A stretch of 11,801 nt of DNA from JBQTJN01 sp052387095. Its GTDB lineage: Bacteria; Pseudomonadota; Alphaproteobacteria; Micavibrionales; Micavibrionaceae. The position numbers and the translations under genes are program-made. The DNA is taken from the NCBI GenBank assembly GCA_052387095.1, contig JBQTJN010000066.1:1-11801 (forward strand). Direction: 5' to 3'. The notes below the pieces were generated by a model. That model was not told the DNA's origin. It did no database searches and saw only the letters and a list, made by a program, of their open reading frames with translations. Of this stretch, positions 1 through 6,646 are shown one piece after another (position 1 is the first letter of the stretch; each line of letters begins with the position of its first letter).

Positions 1-148
1 TTAAACAAACAGGCGCCGGAGGTGCGGATAATAAAAAAATCTCGGAACGAACTGAAGGAGACTATATAAAACGGTTTAAAAACAAGAGCTTACAACACCT
101 AAAAACAGGCACTCTGGCAAAAGGTCCGGCGACCCGGTAAAAAAGCAC
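1..148. other. Leader upstream of yejF; possible tail of an upstream gene
   Basis: No gene can be assigned securely here. On the plus strand, one frame is open from the window edge to a TAA at 67-69 and another to a TAA at 138-140. The second reads as a basic tail ending LAKGPATR. Neither resembles the C-terminus of YejE, the permease usually encoded just before yejF. A TAA at 2-4 in the third frame could equally be the stop of the preceding gene. A good Shine-Dalgarno-like GAAGGAG lies at 54-60, but no ATG, GTG or TTG follows at a usable distance. Confidence 0.3.
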
Positions 149-1759
149 ATGCTTCAACAGATTCTCAACATCTCCCATCTCTCCGTTGATTTTAAAACCG
201 AATCCGGTATTTTCCGCGCCGTCGATAATGCCACTTTTACCCTCCAGAAAGGCCAAACGCTCGCCCTCGTCGGCGAATCCGGCTCCGGTAAATCGGTGAC
301 GGCCCTCTCTATCATGCAGCTTCTGCCCTACCCGCGCGCCGTACACCCGCCCGGCTCCTCCATTAAATTCGAAAACCAGGAACTCGTCGGCAAGCCTGAA
401 AATTTCATGCGCACCATTCGTGGCAGCCGGATCGGCATGATCTTCCAGGAACCGCAGAGCGCGCTCAACCCGCTGCACACGATGGAAAAACAGATCAACG
501 AAGTTCTTTTCCTGCACCAGAATATGAACCGCAAGCAGGCGCGCGCCCGCATGCTGGAGCTGCTCGACCTTGTCGGCCTCTCACAAATGAAGGACCGCCT
601 CGGCGCCTATCCGCACGAGCTTTCCGGCGGCCAGCGCCAGCGCGTCATGATCGCCATGGCGCTTGCCAACAACCCCGAACTCCTGATCGCCGATGAACCC
701 ACTACCGCGCTCGACGTCACCGTGCAGGCCCAGATTCTCGAATTGCTGCAGGATCTCAAAACCCGTCTCAACATGGCGCTGCTGCTGATCACGCATGATC
801 TCACCATTGTCCAGAAAATGGCCGATCATGTCTGCGTCATGCAAAAAGGTAAAATCGTCGAACAAGGCGCCGTGAAGCACATCTTCTCCAGCCCGCAGCA
901 CGACTACACAAAAATGCTGCTCGCCGCGCAGCCGAAAGGAAATGTCCGCAAGGCCGACCTCTCCGCACCCGTTATCCTCGAAGGCACGAACATCAAAATC
1001 CACTTCCCCAAAAAGAAAAACTTCTTTGGGAAAACCAGCCAGTGGGTCAGGGCCGTCGACGGCATTGATCTCGCCGCGCGCCAGGGCCACACCATCGGCA
1101 TTGTCGGCGAATCCGGCTCCGGCAAGACCACGCTCGGCCTTGGCCTGCTCAAACTGCTGCACGCAAAAGGCGTCATCAAATTTGAAGACCGCGACATCTC
1201 GGCCTGGTCCCGGAAACAGATGCGCCCGCTGCGCGAGGATATGCAGATCGTTTTCCAGGATCCCTACGGCTCCCTCTCACCGCGCATGAGCGTCGGCCAG
1301 ATTATCGGCGAAGGCCTTGACATTCACCGCCGCAACCTCTCCCGCGCAGAAAAAGATAAACTCGTGATCGAGGCGCTGGAAAGCGTCTACATGGAACCCG
1401 CCACGAGGCATAGATACCCGCACGAATTCTCCGGCGGCCAGCGCCAGCGCATTGCCATTGCCCGCGCCATCGTGCTCGCCCCCAAGATTATCGTGCTGGA
1501 CGAACCCACCAGCGCACTCGACCTCTCCGTCCAGGCCCAGATCGTCGACCTGCTGCGGGAGTTGCAGGAAAAGCATAACCTCACCTACCTCTTCATCAGC
1601 CACGATTTAAGAGTGGTCCGGGCCATGGCCCATGACCTGATTGTCATGAAAGACGGGAAAATCGTCGAATCCGGCACTGCGGAGGCTGTTTTCGCGAGCC
1701 CCCGCGAGCCCTACACAAAGGCCCTGCTGAAGGCCGCCCTACACCTGAAAAGCGCCTAA
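149..1759 (+). CDS. yejF: YejF-type ABC transporter, tandem ATP-binding protein
   Basis: Energises the inner-membrane peptide importer YejABEF (oligopeptides, microcin C) from the cytoplasmic side. The 536 residues hold two complete ATPase domains, as in E. coli YejF (about 529 residues), which it matches closely along its length. Domain 1 has Walker A at 42-49 (GESGSGKS), LSGGQ at 158-162, Walker B ending D182-E183 and switch His216. Domain 2 has Walker A at 320-327, FSGGQ at 427-431, Walker B ending D451-E452 and His485. Each domain is followed by the SP..-YTK-LL element of oligopeptide ATPases, so both sites look active. The ATG at 149 gives the family N-terminus (LNISHLSVDF), but its ribosome site is weak (AAAAAAG). 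The partners yejA, yejB and yejE would be expected upstream, outside the window. Confidence 0.93.
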   Translation: MLQQILNISHLSVDFKTESGIFRAVDNATFTLQKGQTLALVGESGSGKSVTALSIMQLLPYPRAVHPPGSSIKFENQELVGKPENFMRTIRGSRIGMIFQEPQSALNPLHTMEKQINEVLFLHQNMNRKQARARMLELLDLVGLSQMKDRLGAYPHELSGGQRQRVMIAMALANNPELLIADEPTTALDVTVQAQILELLQDLKTRLNMALLLITHDLTIVQKMADHVCVMQKGKIVEQGAVKHIFSSPQHDYTKMLLAAQPKGNVRKADLSAPVILEGTNIKIHFPKKKNFFGKTSQWVRAVDGIDLAARQGHTIGIVGESGSGKTTLGLGLLKLLHAKGVIKFEDRDISAWSRKQMRPLREDMQIVFQDPYGSLSPRMSVGQIIGEGLDIHRRNLSRAEKDKLVIEALESVYMEPATRHRYPHEFSGGQRQRIAIARAIVLAPKIIVLDEPTSALDLSVQAQIVDLLRELQEKHNLTYLFISHDLRVVRAMAHDLIVMKDGKIVESGTAEAVFASPREPYTKALLKAALHLKSA

Positions 1760-1770
1760 TTTTTACGAAA

Positions 1771-1817
1771 CCCCGGCGAAAGCCGGGGTCTCAGAGACCC
1801 CGTTTTAAAAACGGGGT
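1771..1817. repeat. Three overlapping, mutually exclusive hairpins after yejF
   Basis: Three perfect stems share arms. CCCCGGC (1771-1777) pairs with GCCGGGG (1782-1788) around a GAAA loop. GGGGTCTC (1785-1792) pairs with GAGACCCC (1794-1801). ACCCCGTTTT (1797-1806) pairs with AAAACGGGGT (1808-1817). The middle stem competes with both outer ones. The CCCCGGC-GAAA-GCCGGGG unit resembles dispersed palindromes common in alphaproteobacterial intergenic regions. It starts 12 bases after the yejF stop and may protect or end that transcript, although no clean U-tract follows. Confidence 0.75.
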
Positions 1818-1837
1818 TGCGGGAGGTTCTATTTTCC

Positions 1838-1866
1838 TTGCAATTACAGGCCAAAAAGCTTAGAAA
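1838..1866 (+). promoter_or_regulatory. Possible rpsU promoter
   Basis: TTGCAA (1838-1843) and TAGAAA (1861-1866) are separated by 17 bases, and each matches four of six positions of the housekeeping consensus. The spacing and the position about 30 bases before rpsU are suitable, but the boxes are weak. Confidence 0.3.
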
Positions 1867-1898
1867 ACCCAATCTTAATCCCGGAAGGAGTGATTTCA

Positions 1899-2105
1899 TT
1901 GGTTAGTGTTAATGTCCGCGACAACAACGTAGAGCAGGCCCTGCGCGCTCTTAAAAAGAAGATGCAGCGCGAAGGTCTCTTCCGCGAGATGAAGCTTCGT
2001 AAAAATTACGAGAAACCTTCCGAGCGTAAAGCCCGCGAAAAATCCGAATCCATCCGCCGTTGCCGGAAGATGGACCGCAAGCGCAAGGAACGCGACGGCG
2101 ATTAA
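1899..2105 (+). CDS. rpsU: 30S ribosomal protein S21 (bS21)
   Basis: Small basic protein of the 30S subunit platform, near the anti-Shine-Dalgarno end of 16S rRNA, involved in initiation. The 68 residues match alphaproteobacterial S21: VRDNNVEQALRALKKKMQREG, then REMKLRKNYEKPSERKAREK and a Lys/Arg-rich tail. I chose the TTG at 1899 because it gives the family N-terminus (MVSVNVRDNN) and lies 8 bases after AAGGAG (1885-1890). The only earlier in-frame start, GTG at 1890, overlaps that ribosome site and would add three residues. The gene is monocistronic, between the hairpin cluster and the terminator shared with the convergent aminopeptidase gene. The identity is secure; the start is likely. 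Confidence 0.93.
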   Translation: MVSVNVRDNNVEQALRALKKKMQREGLFREMKLRKNYEKPSERKAREKSESIRRCRKMDRKRKERDGD

Positions 2106-2112
2106 CTGACGA

Positions 2113-2183
2113 TGTCATCCTGAGCCGTCAGGCGAAGGATCTTTATGATCGATGAGATTCTTCGGCTTCGCCTCAGAATGACA
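2113..2183. repeat. Dispersed palindromic repeat, TGTCATCCTGAG type
   Basis: The outer arms TGTCATCCTGAG (2113-2124) and CTCAGAATGACA (2172-2183) pair with one mismatch. The inner arms GAAGGATCT (2134-2142) and AGATTCTTC (2155-2163) pair with one G-U type change. The sequence is a widely recurring bacterial intergenic palindrome with no open frame of note. It lies 8 bases after the rpsU stop and belongs to a different family from the repeats at 4523 and 9110. Confidence 0.8.
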
Positions 2184-2192
2184 ACAAAAAAT

Positions 2193-2220
2193 AAACCGCC
2201 TGTGATCTCACTAGCGGTTT
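2193..2220. terminator. Bidirectional intrinsic terminator between rpsU and the aminopeptidase gene
   Basis: AAACCGC (2193-2199) pairs with GCGGTTT (2214-2220), and inside it GTGA (2202-2205) pairs with TCAC (2208-2211) across a small internal loop. A T-tract follows on the plus strand (2218-2223). An A-rich stretch before the stem (2184-2195) supplies the T-tract for the minus strand. It can therefore end both convergent transcripts. Confidence 0.8.
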
Positions 2221-2224
2221 TTTA

Positions 2225-3997
2225 TTACAGCGGCGCCGCCGCCTGCTCCAGCCAGGCCCGCACCGCCGGCTCAACCAGGGGCGCTATCGCTCCCCGCACC
2301 CGCGCGTGATACTCATTGAGCCAGGCGCGCTCGCTCTCCGACAACATCTCCGCATCAATCAAGGCCCGGTCGATCGGCACCAGCGTCACGGTTTCAAAAG
2401 CAAACCCTTCCCCCTGCTCCTTTACCAGCACAAGGCTTTCAATGCGAATTCCATAGGCCCCTTCCCGGTAATAACCGGGCTCATTCGACAGGAGCATACC
2501 GGGATGCAACGCGTCCTTTCCGCGCGGCGATATGCTGGCCGCTTCTTCATGGACCGAGAGATAACACCCGACGCCGTGCCCCGTGCCATGCGAGTAATTC
2601 AGCCCTTCCGCCATCAACGGCGTGCGCGCAATTTCATCCAGTTGCGCCCCCGTGGTTTCGCGTGTGAACTTCGCGCAAGCCAGCGCAATATGCCCCTTCA
2701 GCACCAGTGTGAAATGATGCCGCACCGTCTCGTCAACCGCGCCGATTGCGATCGTGCGCGTGATGTCGGTCGTGCCGCCTGCATATTGGCCGCCGCTATC
2801 CAATAGCAAAACGCCGGGCACATCAATCCTGAGATTGGTCTCCGGCATCGCCCTGTAATGCACGATCGCCCCGTTCGGCCCGTAGCCGGAAATCGTCGCA
2901 AAACTCGGCTCGCGGTAATGTTCACTTTGCTTACGGAAAAATTCGAGCTTATCCACGACATCCAGCTCGCGCAGCACGCCCTTGACCGCCTCGCCTTCAA
3001 ACCAGGCCAGGAACCGCACCATCGCCGCGCCGTCTTCTATATGTGTCCGGCGGATGGAATCCTGTTCGGACAGCGTCTTCATCGCTTTCGGCAGGATGCA
3101 CGGGTCCTTGAGATTGACGATCTCCGCGCCCTCTTTCTCAATCATGTTTTTAAACCGCAACGGCGTGCGCGCGAAATCAATCGCCAGGATCCGCCCCGCC
3201 GTCTTCGCCGTGCGGCTGAGATCTCCGATAAAATCTTCCATGCTCTCCGGGTGAATGATCTCGACATCCTCGCCGATCGCCATCCGGACCGCCGCCGGGA
3301 TGCGCGCCGGATCGACAAACCACGCAAATCGTTTGCCGTCGGCGAACAAAATCCCGTGCGATAAAATCACCGGCGTATGCTCGATATCATGCCCGCGGAT
3401 ATTCAGAAGCCACGCAATGGAATCCGGCATCGCGATGATAAAGGCTTCCGCGCCTGCCCTGACAATTTCTGCGCCTGCCTGCTGTTTTTTCTCCGCACTC
3501 GAGCGTCCGGCAATGCTCTCCGGAAATATTTCCGCCGGCCGCATGCCCGTAATCCCGGTTTCCGCGACCAGATTATGGTCCAATGCTTTCAATTCAATCG
3601 AGGCCGGCGTGAGAACCTTGCGCAGCACCTCCATTTGATCGGGTGTATATAGCCACGGGTCCAACCCGATTGTTGAACCCGTTCCCGCCTGCGCCGCGAT
3701 CCAGTCGCCCATTTTTGTTTTCGCAATGTCGTGCATCTCATAAAGCGCACCATCAACCTGCGCCGCCAGCTGCAGCGTATAACGCCCGTCCGTGAAAACA
3801 GCCGCCTTGTCCTTCAAAATAACGCCCGTCCCCGCCGAGCCGGTAAAACCTGTCAACCACATCAGCCGCTCCGCCGCGCCCGATACAAATTCACCCGGCC
3901 AGCGATCCGCCCGCGGCAAGAGAAAACCATCCAGCCCGTCCGCCTTCATGGCGACGCGCAGATCATCAAGGCGTTTTCTGTATGTATCTTCCGGCAT
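2225..3997 (-). CDS. pepP: Xaa-Pro aminopeptidase P, M24B family
   Basis: Cytoplasmic metallopeptidase that removes the N-terminal residue from peptides with proline in position 2. The 590 residues follow the long three-domain form typified by human XPNPEP1 (about 620 residues): two creatinase-like N-terminal domains (about 1-310), then the pita-bread catalytic domain (about 310-590). All five metal ligands are visible: Asp400 (LLLDSGG), Asp411 (TTDITR), His474 (GTGHGVG), Glu506 (SNEPGYY) and Glu520 (IRIES). The start is the ATG at 3997, giving MPEDTYRKRLDDLR, with AGAGG upstream. The frame stays open for 148 more codons towards 4441, but that part is antisense to the J-protein gene and has no family similarity. 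The symbol pepP is used by family; E. coli PepP is shorter. Confidence 0.92.
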   Translation of the reverse strand: MPEDTYRKRLDDLRVAMKADGLDGFLLPRADRWPGEFVSGAAERLMWLTGFTGSAGTGVILKDKAAVFTDGRYTLQLAAQVDGALYEMHDIAKTKMGDWIAAQAGTGSTIGLDPWLYTPDQMEVLRKVLTPASIELKALDHNLVAETGITGMRPAEIFPESIAGRSSAEKKQQAGAEIVRAGAEAFIIAMPDSIAWLLNIRGHDIEHTPVILSHGILFADGKRFAWFVDPARIPAAVRMAIGEDVEIIHPESMEDFIGDLSRTAKTAGRILAIDFARTPLRFKNMIEKEGAEIVNLKDPCILPKAMKTLSEQDSIRRTHIEDGAAMVRFLAWFEGEAVKGVLRELDVVDKLEFFRKQSEHYREPSFATISGYGPNGAIVHYRAMPETNLRIDVPGVLLLDSGGQYAGGTTDITRTIAIGAVDETVRHHFTLVLKGHIALACAKFTRETTGAQLDEIARTPLMAEGLNYSHGTGHGVGCYLSVHEEAASISPRGKDALHPGMLLSNEPGYYREGAYGIRIESLVLVKEQGEGFAFETVTLVPIDRALIDAEMLSESERAWLNEYHARVRGAIAPLVEPAVRAWLEQAAAPL

Positions 3998-4035
3998 GGG
4001 GTGCGAAGCCTCTGGATTCCCGAAATTTCTCTTCC

Positions 4036-4041
4036 TATAAT
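4036..4041 (+). promoter_or_regulatory. Perfect -10 hexamer for the J-protein gene
   Basis: TATAAT sits 25 bases before the ATG at 4067, in the 63-69 base gap between two divergent genes. No strong -35 box is seen 17 bases upstream (TGGATT). The expected transcript would have a leader of only about 20 bases. Confidence 0.4.
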
Positions 4042-4066
4042 GTAAGCGTTTTTTGAAAGTGTGAAC

Positions 4067-4513
4067 ATGCCTTATTTGATTCTCGCCCTCGGCCTCCTGA
4101 TCGGGTTTTATGCTTTTTCGCGGTTTTTCATGAACGCCACACCGGATGAAATTAAAATGCTCATCCGCAACGGTTCGATCGCCGTCGTTAGCTTGTCCAT
4201 CCTCTTCCTCGCCGTCACGGGGCGTCTCGGCACGGGGCTTATCATCCTGCTCCTTCTCTTCCCCGTCTGGTTTAAATTTTTCCAGAAACTCGGCTCCGGC
4301 GGCACCCGGCGTAAAAAATCCGCCGTGCCCGCTCCTTCCGGCCTGAGCGAAAAAGAAGCGCTTGACGTGCTGGGCCTGGAAGCAGGCGCCGGACCCGACG
4401 AAATCGGGGACGCCTATAAAAAGCTGATGCAGAAGGTTCATCCTGACAATGAAGGCACCGACTGGATGGCCGCGAAGCTCAACCAGGCGCGCGACCGTTT
4501 GTTAAAAAAATAA
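4067..4513 (+). CDS. Membrane-anchored J-domain protein, TimB/Tim14-like
   Basis: A small inner-membrane co-chaperone that would stimulate DnaK-type Hsp70 at the membrane. The 148 residues begin with hydrophobic stretches at about 2-20, 37-51 and 56-72, then a basic linker (RRKK, 81-84). A C-terminal J domain (about 92-148) carries HPD at 125-127 followed by GTDWMAAKLNQARDRLL. A J domain at the extreme C-terminus after a membrane anchor is the layout of mitochondrial Tim14/Pam18 and its alphaproteobacterial relative TimB. I chose the ATG at 4067; an in-frame GTG at 4061 would add two residues. The ribosome site is weak (GAAAG). It is divergent from the aminopeptidase gene. The J domain is sure; the TimB relationship is inferred from layout. 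Confidence 0.82.
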   Translation: MPYLILALGLLIGFYAFSRFFMNATPDEIKMLIRNGSIAVVSLSILFLAVTGRLGTGLIILLLLFPVWFKFFQKLGSGGTRRKKSAVPAPSGLSEKEALDVLGLEAGAGPDEIGDAYKKLMQKVHPDNEGTDWMAAKLNQARDRLLKK

Positions 4514-4522
4514 AGAATTTTC

Positions 4523-4675
4523 CGTCATTGCGAGCGTAGCGAAGCAATCCAGGTTTATACATTAAGGAGACTCCTGGATTGCCGCGTCGCCTCGAAGCAA
4601 CGCCAAAGGCGTTGTTCGCTTTTTAAAAAAAAGCAAACAAACCTACGGTTTGCTTTGCGCCTCCTCGCAATGACG
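4523..4675. repeat. CGTCATTGCGAG palindromic repeat, copy 1, with extra hairpins
   Basis: The outer arms CGTCATTGCGAG (4523-4534) and CTCGCAATGACG (4664-4675) are perfect complements. The inner arms GCAATCCAGG (4544-4553) and CCTGGATTGC (4573-4582) are also perfect. Two further hairpins lie in the right half: CAACGCC/GGCGTTG (4598-4604, 4608-4614) and AAGCAAAC/GTTTGCTT (4631-4638, 4648-4655). Copy 2 at 9110 lacks the last one. The repeat begins 10 bases after the J-protein stop and occupies most of the gap before galU. Confidence 0.85.
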
Positions 4676-4682
4676 CTATTAT
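4655..4682 (+). promoter_or_regulatory. Weak possible promoter for the galU operon
   Basis: TTGCGC (4655-4660) and TATTAT (4677-4682) are 16 bases apart. The -10 matches five of six positions and the -35 three of six. The -35 lies inside the right end of the palindromic repeat. It is the best candidate seen in the gap before galU, but it is weak. Confidence 0.22.
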
Positions 4683-4729
4683 AAGAGGATCCTTGATAAA
4701 ACATCTAAAAAATGCGACATCATAAAGGT

Positions 4730-5608
4730 ATGTCTAACCCCCGCCCGATCCGCAAGGCTGTTTTCCCGGTTGCCGGCCTCGGTACGCGCTTCCTGCCCGC
4801 CACCAAGGTGATGCCGAAGGAAATGCTGCCCATCAACGACCGCCCCCTCATCCAGCATGTCTTCGAAGAAGCACGCAAGGCCGGCATCGAGGAATTCCTT
4901 TTCGTCACCGGCCGCGCCAAGGAAATGCTCGAGGAGCATTTCGATTTCCAGCCGGAACTTGAGGAAATGCTCGAGAACCGCGGCAAGAAAGATATGCTCA
5001 AAAAAGTCCGCGACTCAGAAATGCCGGCGGGCCGTCTGTTCCTGACGCGTCAGCCAAGACCCCTCGGTCTCGGCCACGCCATCTGGTGCGCACGCAAGAT
5101 GGTGGGTGATGAACCCTTCGCCATCCTTTTGCCCGACGACATCGTTAAACATGACACAGGGTGCTTGAAACAGATGATCAACCTCTATAATGAAACCGGC
5201 GGCAACATCGTCGCCGTGCGCGATGTCCCGCGCGCCGAGACATCCAAATACGGAATTCTCGACATCGCCTCTGATGACGGCAAAAAGGTCGGCATTAAAG
5301 GTCTCGTTGAAAAACCGGCGCCCGAAAAAGCGCCATCCACCTTATCCGTCATCGGCCGCTACATCCTACAGCCCGAAGTCTTCGATCATCTCTCCGCTTT
5401 TGAAACCGGCGCCGGCGGCGAGATCCAGCTCACAGACGCCATGGCCAAGCTGATCGGCAAGCAGCCCTTCCACGGGCTGCGCTTTGACGGCGACCACTAC
5501 GATTGCGGCAGCCGTCTCGGATTCATCGAAGCCAACCTCGCTTTCGGCCTGTCCGATCCAGAAATCGGCGCAGGTGTAAAATCGATTTTGAAAAAATTCT
5601 TGAACTGA
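4730..5608 (+). CDS. galU: UTP--glucose-1-phosphate uridylyltransferase
   Basis: Makes UDP-glucose from UTP and glucose-1-phosphate in the cytoplasm, for envelope polysaccharide and sugar-nucleotide synthesis. The 292 residues match bacterial GalU (E. coli about 302). The nucleotide-binding loop GLGTRFLP with TKVMPKEMLP spans 16-34. PLGLGHA is at 111-117, LPDD at 134-137, and VEKP with the substrate-binding Lys195 at 193-196. The C-terminal YDCGSRLGF (257-265) is typical. Two starts compete. ATG 4730 gives MSNPRPIRKAVFPVAG, the family N-terminus, but its AAAGG is only one base away. ATG 4712 adds MRHHKG with no clear ribosome site. It is the first gene of the run through purH, with 10 bases to chpT. 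Confidence 0.94.
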   Translation: MSNPRPIRKAVFPVAGLGTRFLPATKVMPKEMLPINDRPLIQHVFEEARKAGIEEFLFVTGRAKEMLEEHFDFQPELEEMLENRGKKDMLKKVRDSEMPAGRLFLTRQPRPLGLGHAIWCARKMVGDEPFAILLPDDIVKHDTGCLKQMINLYNETGGNIVAVRDVPRAETSKYGILDIASDDGKKVGIKGLVEKPAPEKAPSTLSVIGRYILQPEVFDHLSAFETGAGGEIQLTDAMAKLIGKQPFHGLRFDGDHYDCGSRLGFIEANLAFGLSDPEIGAGVKSILKKFLN

Positions 5609-5618
5609 GGAAAAGCGC

Positions 5619-6263
5619 ATGACACTGGACAAGGAAGCCGCCATTCTCGAACTTCTCGCTTCCAAGATTTGCCACGACCTGATCAGCCCGATCGGCGCCG
5701 TCAATAACGGCATCGAATTTCTTGAGGAAATGGGCGCGGACGCAGGGCCCGACGTCACCGACCTGATCTCTTTCAGCGCTGCGCAGGCTTCCGCCAAGCT
5801 GAAAGCCTACCGTATCGCCTACGGCGTCGGCGGTGCCGACACCAATCTAAAACCCCAAGACGTTTTTAAAACCATGGAAACCATGCTCTCGGGCGACGGG
5901 AAAATTACACAGGCCTGGGATCCGCACAAAGACCTCAAAATGGACGAATATCCAAAAGGCTACTGCAAAATCCTGATCTGCCTCTTCATGCTGGCTGTCG
6001 AATGCCTGCCGAAGGGTGGGAAAATTTCCGCCATGGTCGCCGCTGACGGCTCCACCCGGGTCCGTGCAGAAAACGAACACATTCAGTTGAAAGAACCGCT
6101 GCAAGATGCGCTCTCCCATAAAACAGCGCTGAAAAATCTCGAGACACGTTACGTTCACGCATACATCACTGGCGTCATGGCCGCCTATCATGGCTATAAA
6201 ATTTCCATCACCGCAAAGACAGAAACCATGGCGGAATTTTCGTTCGAGAAAACCTCCGCATGA
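5619..6263 (+). CDS. chpT: Histidine phosphotransferase ChpT
   Basis: In Caulobacter, ChpT passes phosphate from the kinase CckA to the regulators CtrA and CpdR in the cytoplasm, and so controls the cell cycle (in other alphaproteobacteria often motility). The 214 residues show the dimerisation helix with phospho-acceptor His19 in SKICHDLISPIGAVNNGIEF, the signature of this family. The rest is a degenerate histidine-kinase-like ATPase fold with no N, G1 or G2 ATP-binding boxes, as expected for a phosphotransferase. GAGG at 5607-5610 is 8 bases from the ATG. The stop overlaps the next gene as ATGA (6260-6263), so translation is probably coupled to the response regulator. The identity is good; the actual partners here are inferred. 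Confidence 0.9.
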   Translation: MTLDKEAAILELLASKICHDLISPIGAVNNGIEFLEEMGADAGPDVTDLISFSAAQASAKLKAYRIAYGVGGADTNLKPQDVFKTMETMLSGDGKITQAWDPHKDLKMDEYPKGYCKILICLFMLAVECLPKGGKISAMVAADGSTRVRAENEHIQLKEPLQDALSHKTALKNLETRYVHAYITGVMAAYHGYKISITAKTETMAEFSFEKTSA

Positions 6264-6646
6264 AATCATGCCTGATCATCGAAGACAGCAAGGTGGTAAG
6301 AACCGTTATAAAACGCATTGTTGAGCGCTTCGGCTTTGAATCCCGCGAAGCGGAAAACGGACAGGAAGGCTTTGATTTTTGTTGCACCAGCATGCCCGAT
6401 ATCGCCATCGTTGATCAGTACATGCCCGCCGTAAGCGGCACGCAATTTCTCGAAAAACTCAAAGACCTCAAGCCGCCACGCCTGCCTCTCATCATCTTCT
6501 GCTCCGCCGATAACAACGTCGAACATATAAAGACCGCTCTTGATAAGGGCGCGGACGAATACATCATGAAACCGTTCGACGGCGAGATCATGCGCGCAAA
6601 ATTCACCCTGCTCGGGTTGCTGAACGCGGAAGGAAAATCTGCATGA
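6260..6646 (+). CDS. Single-domain response regulator (CheY-like)
   Basis: A stand-alone receiver of 128 residues with no output domain. All functional residues are present: acidic pocket Glu8-Asp9, phospho-acceptor Asp52 (IVDQYMP), Ser82 at the switch threonine/serine position, and Lys104 (MKPF). The ATG overlaps the chpT stop, and its TGA overlaps the cheR-like start (ATGA, 6643-6646). It is thus sandwiched between a phosphotransferase and a methyltransferase and is a natural candidate to receive phosphate from ChpT. It does not read like CpdR, whose Asp motif is of the TDIRMP type. It could instead act as a phosphate sink or control the downstream methyltransferase. The receiver fold is certain; the partner assignment is inferred. 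Confidence 0.9.
   Translation: MKSCLIIEDSKVVRTVIKRIVERFGFESREAENGQEGFDFCCTSMPDIAIVDQYMPAVSGTQFLEKLKDLKPPRLPLIIFCSADNNVEHIKTALDKGADEYIMKPFDGEIMRAKFTLLGLLNAEGKSA

Noticed and set aside
3998..4441. 148-codon upstream extension of the minus-strand aminopeptidase frame
   Set aside because: It is antisense to the J-protein gene, has no M24B similarity, and an ATG at 3997 gives the expected N-terminus.
4523..4675. Insertion sequence or miniature transposon
   Set aside because: The palindromic arms could suggest one, but no target-site duplication or transposase is visible, and the structure fits a dispersed extragenic palindrome better.
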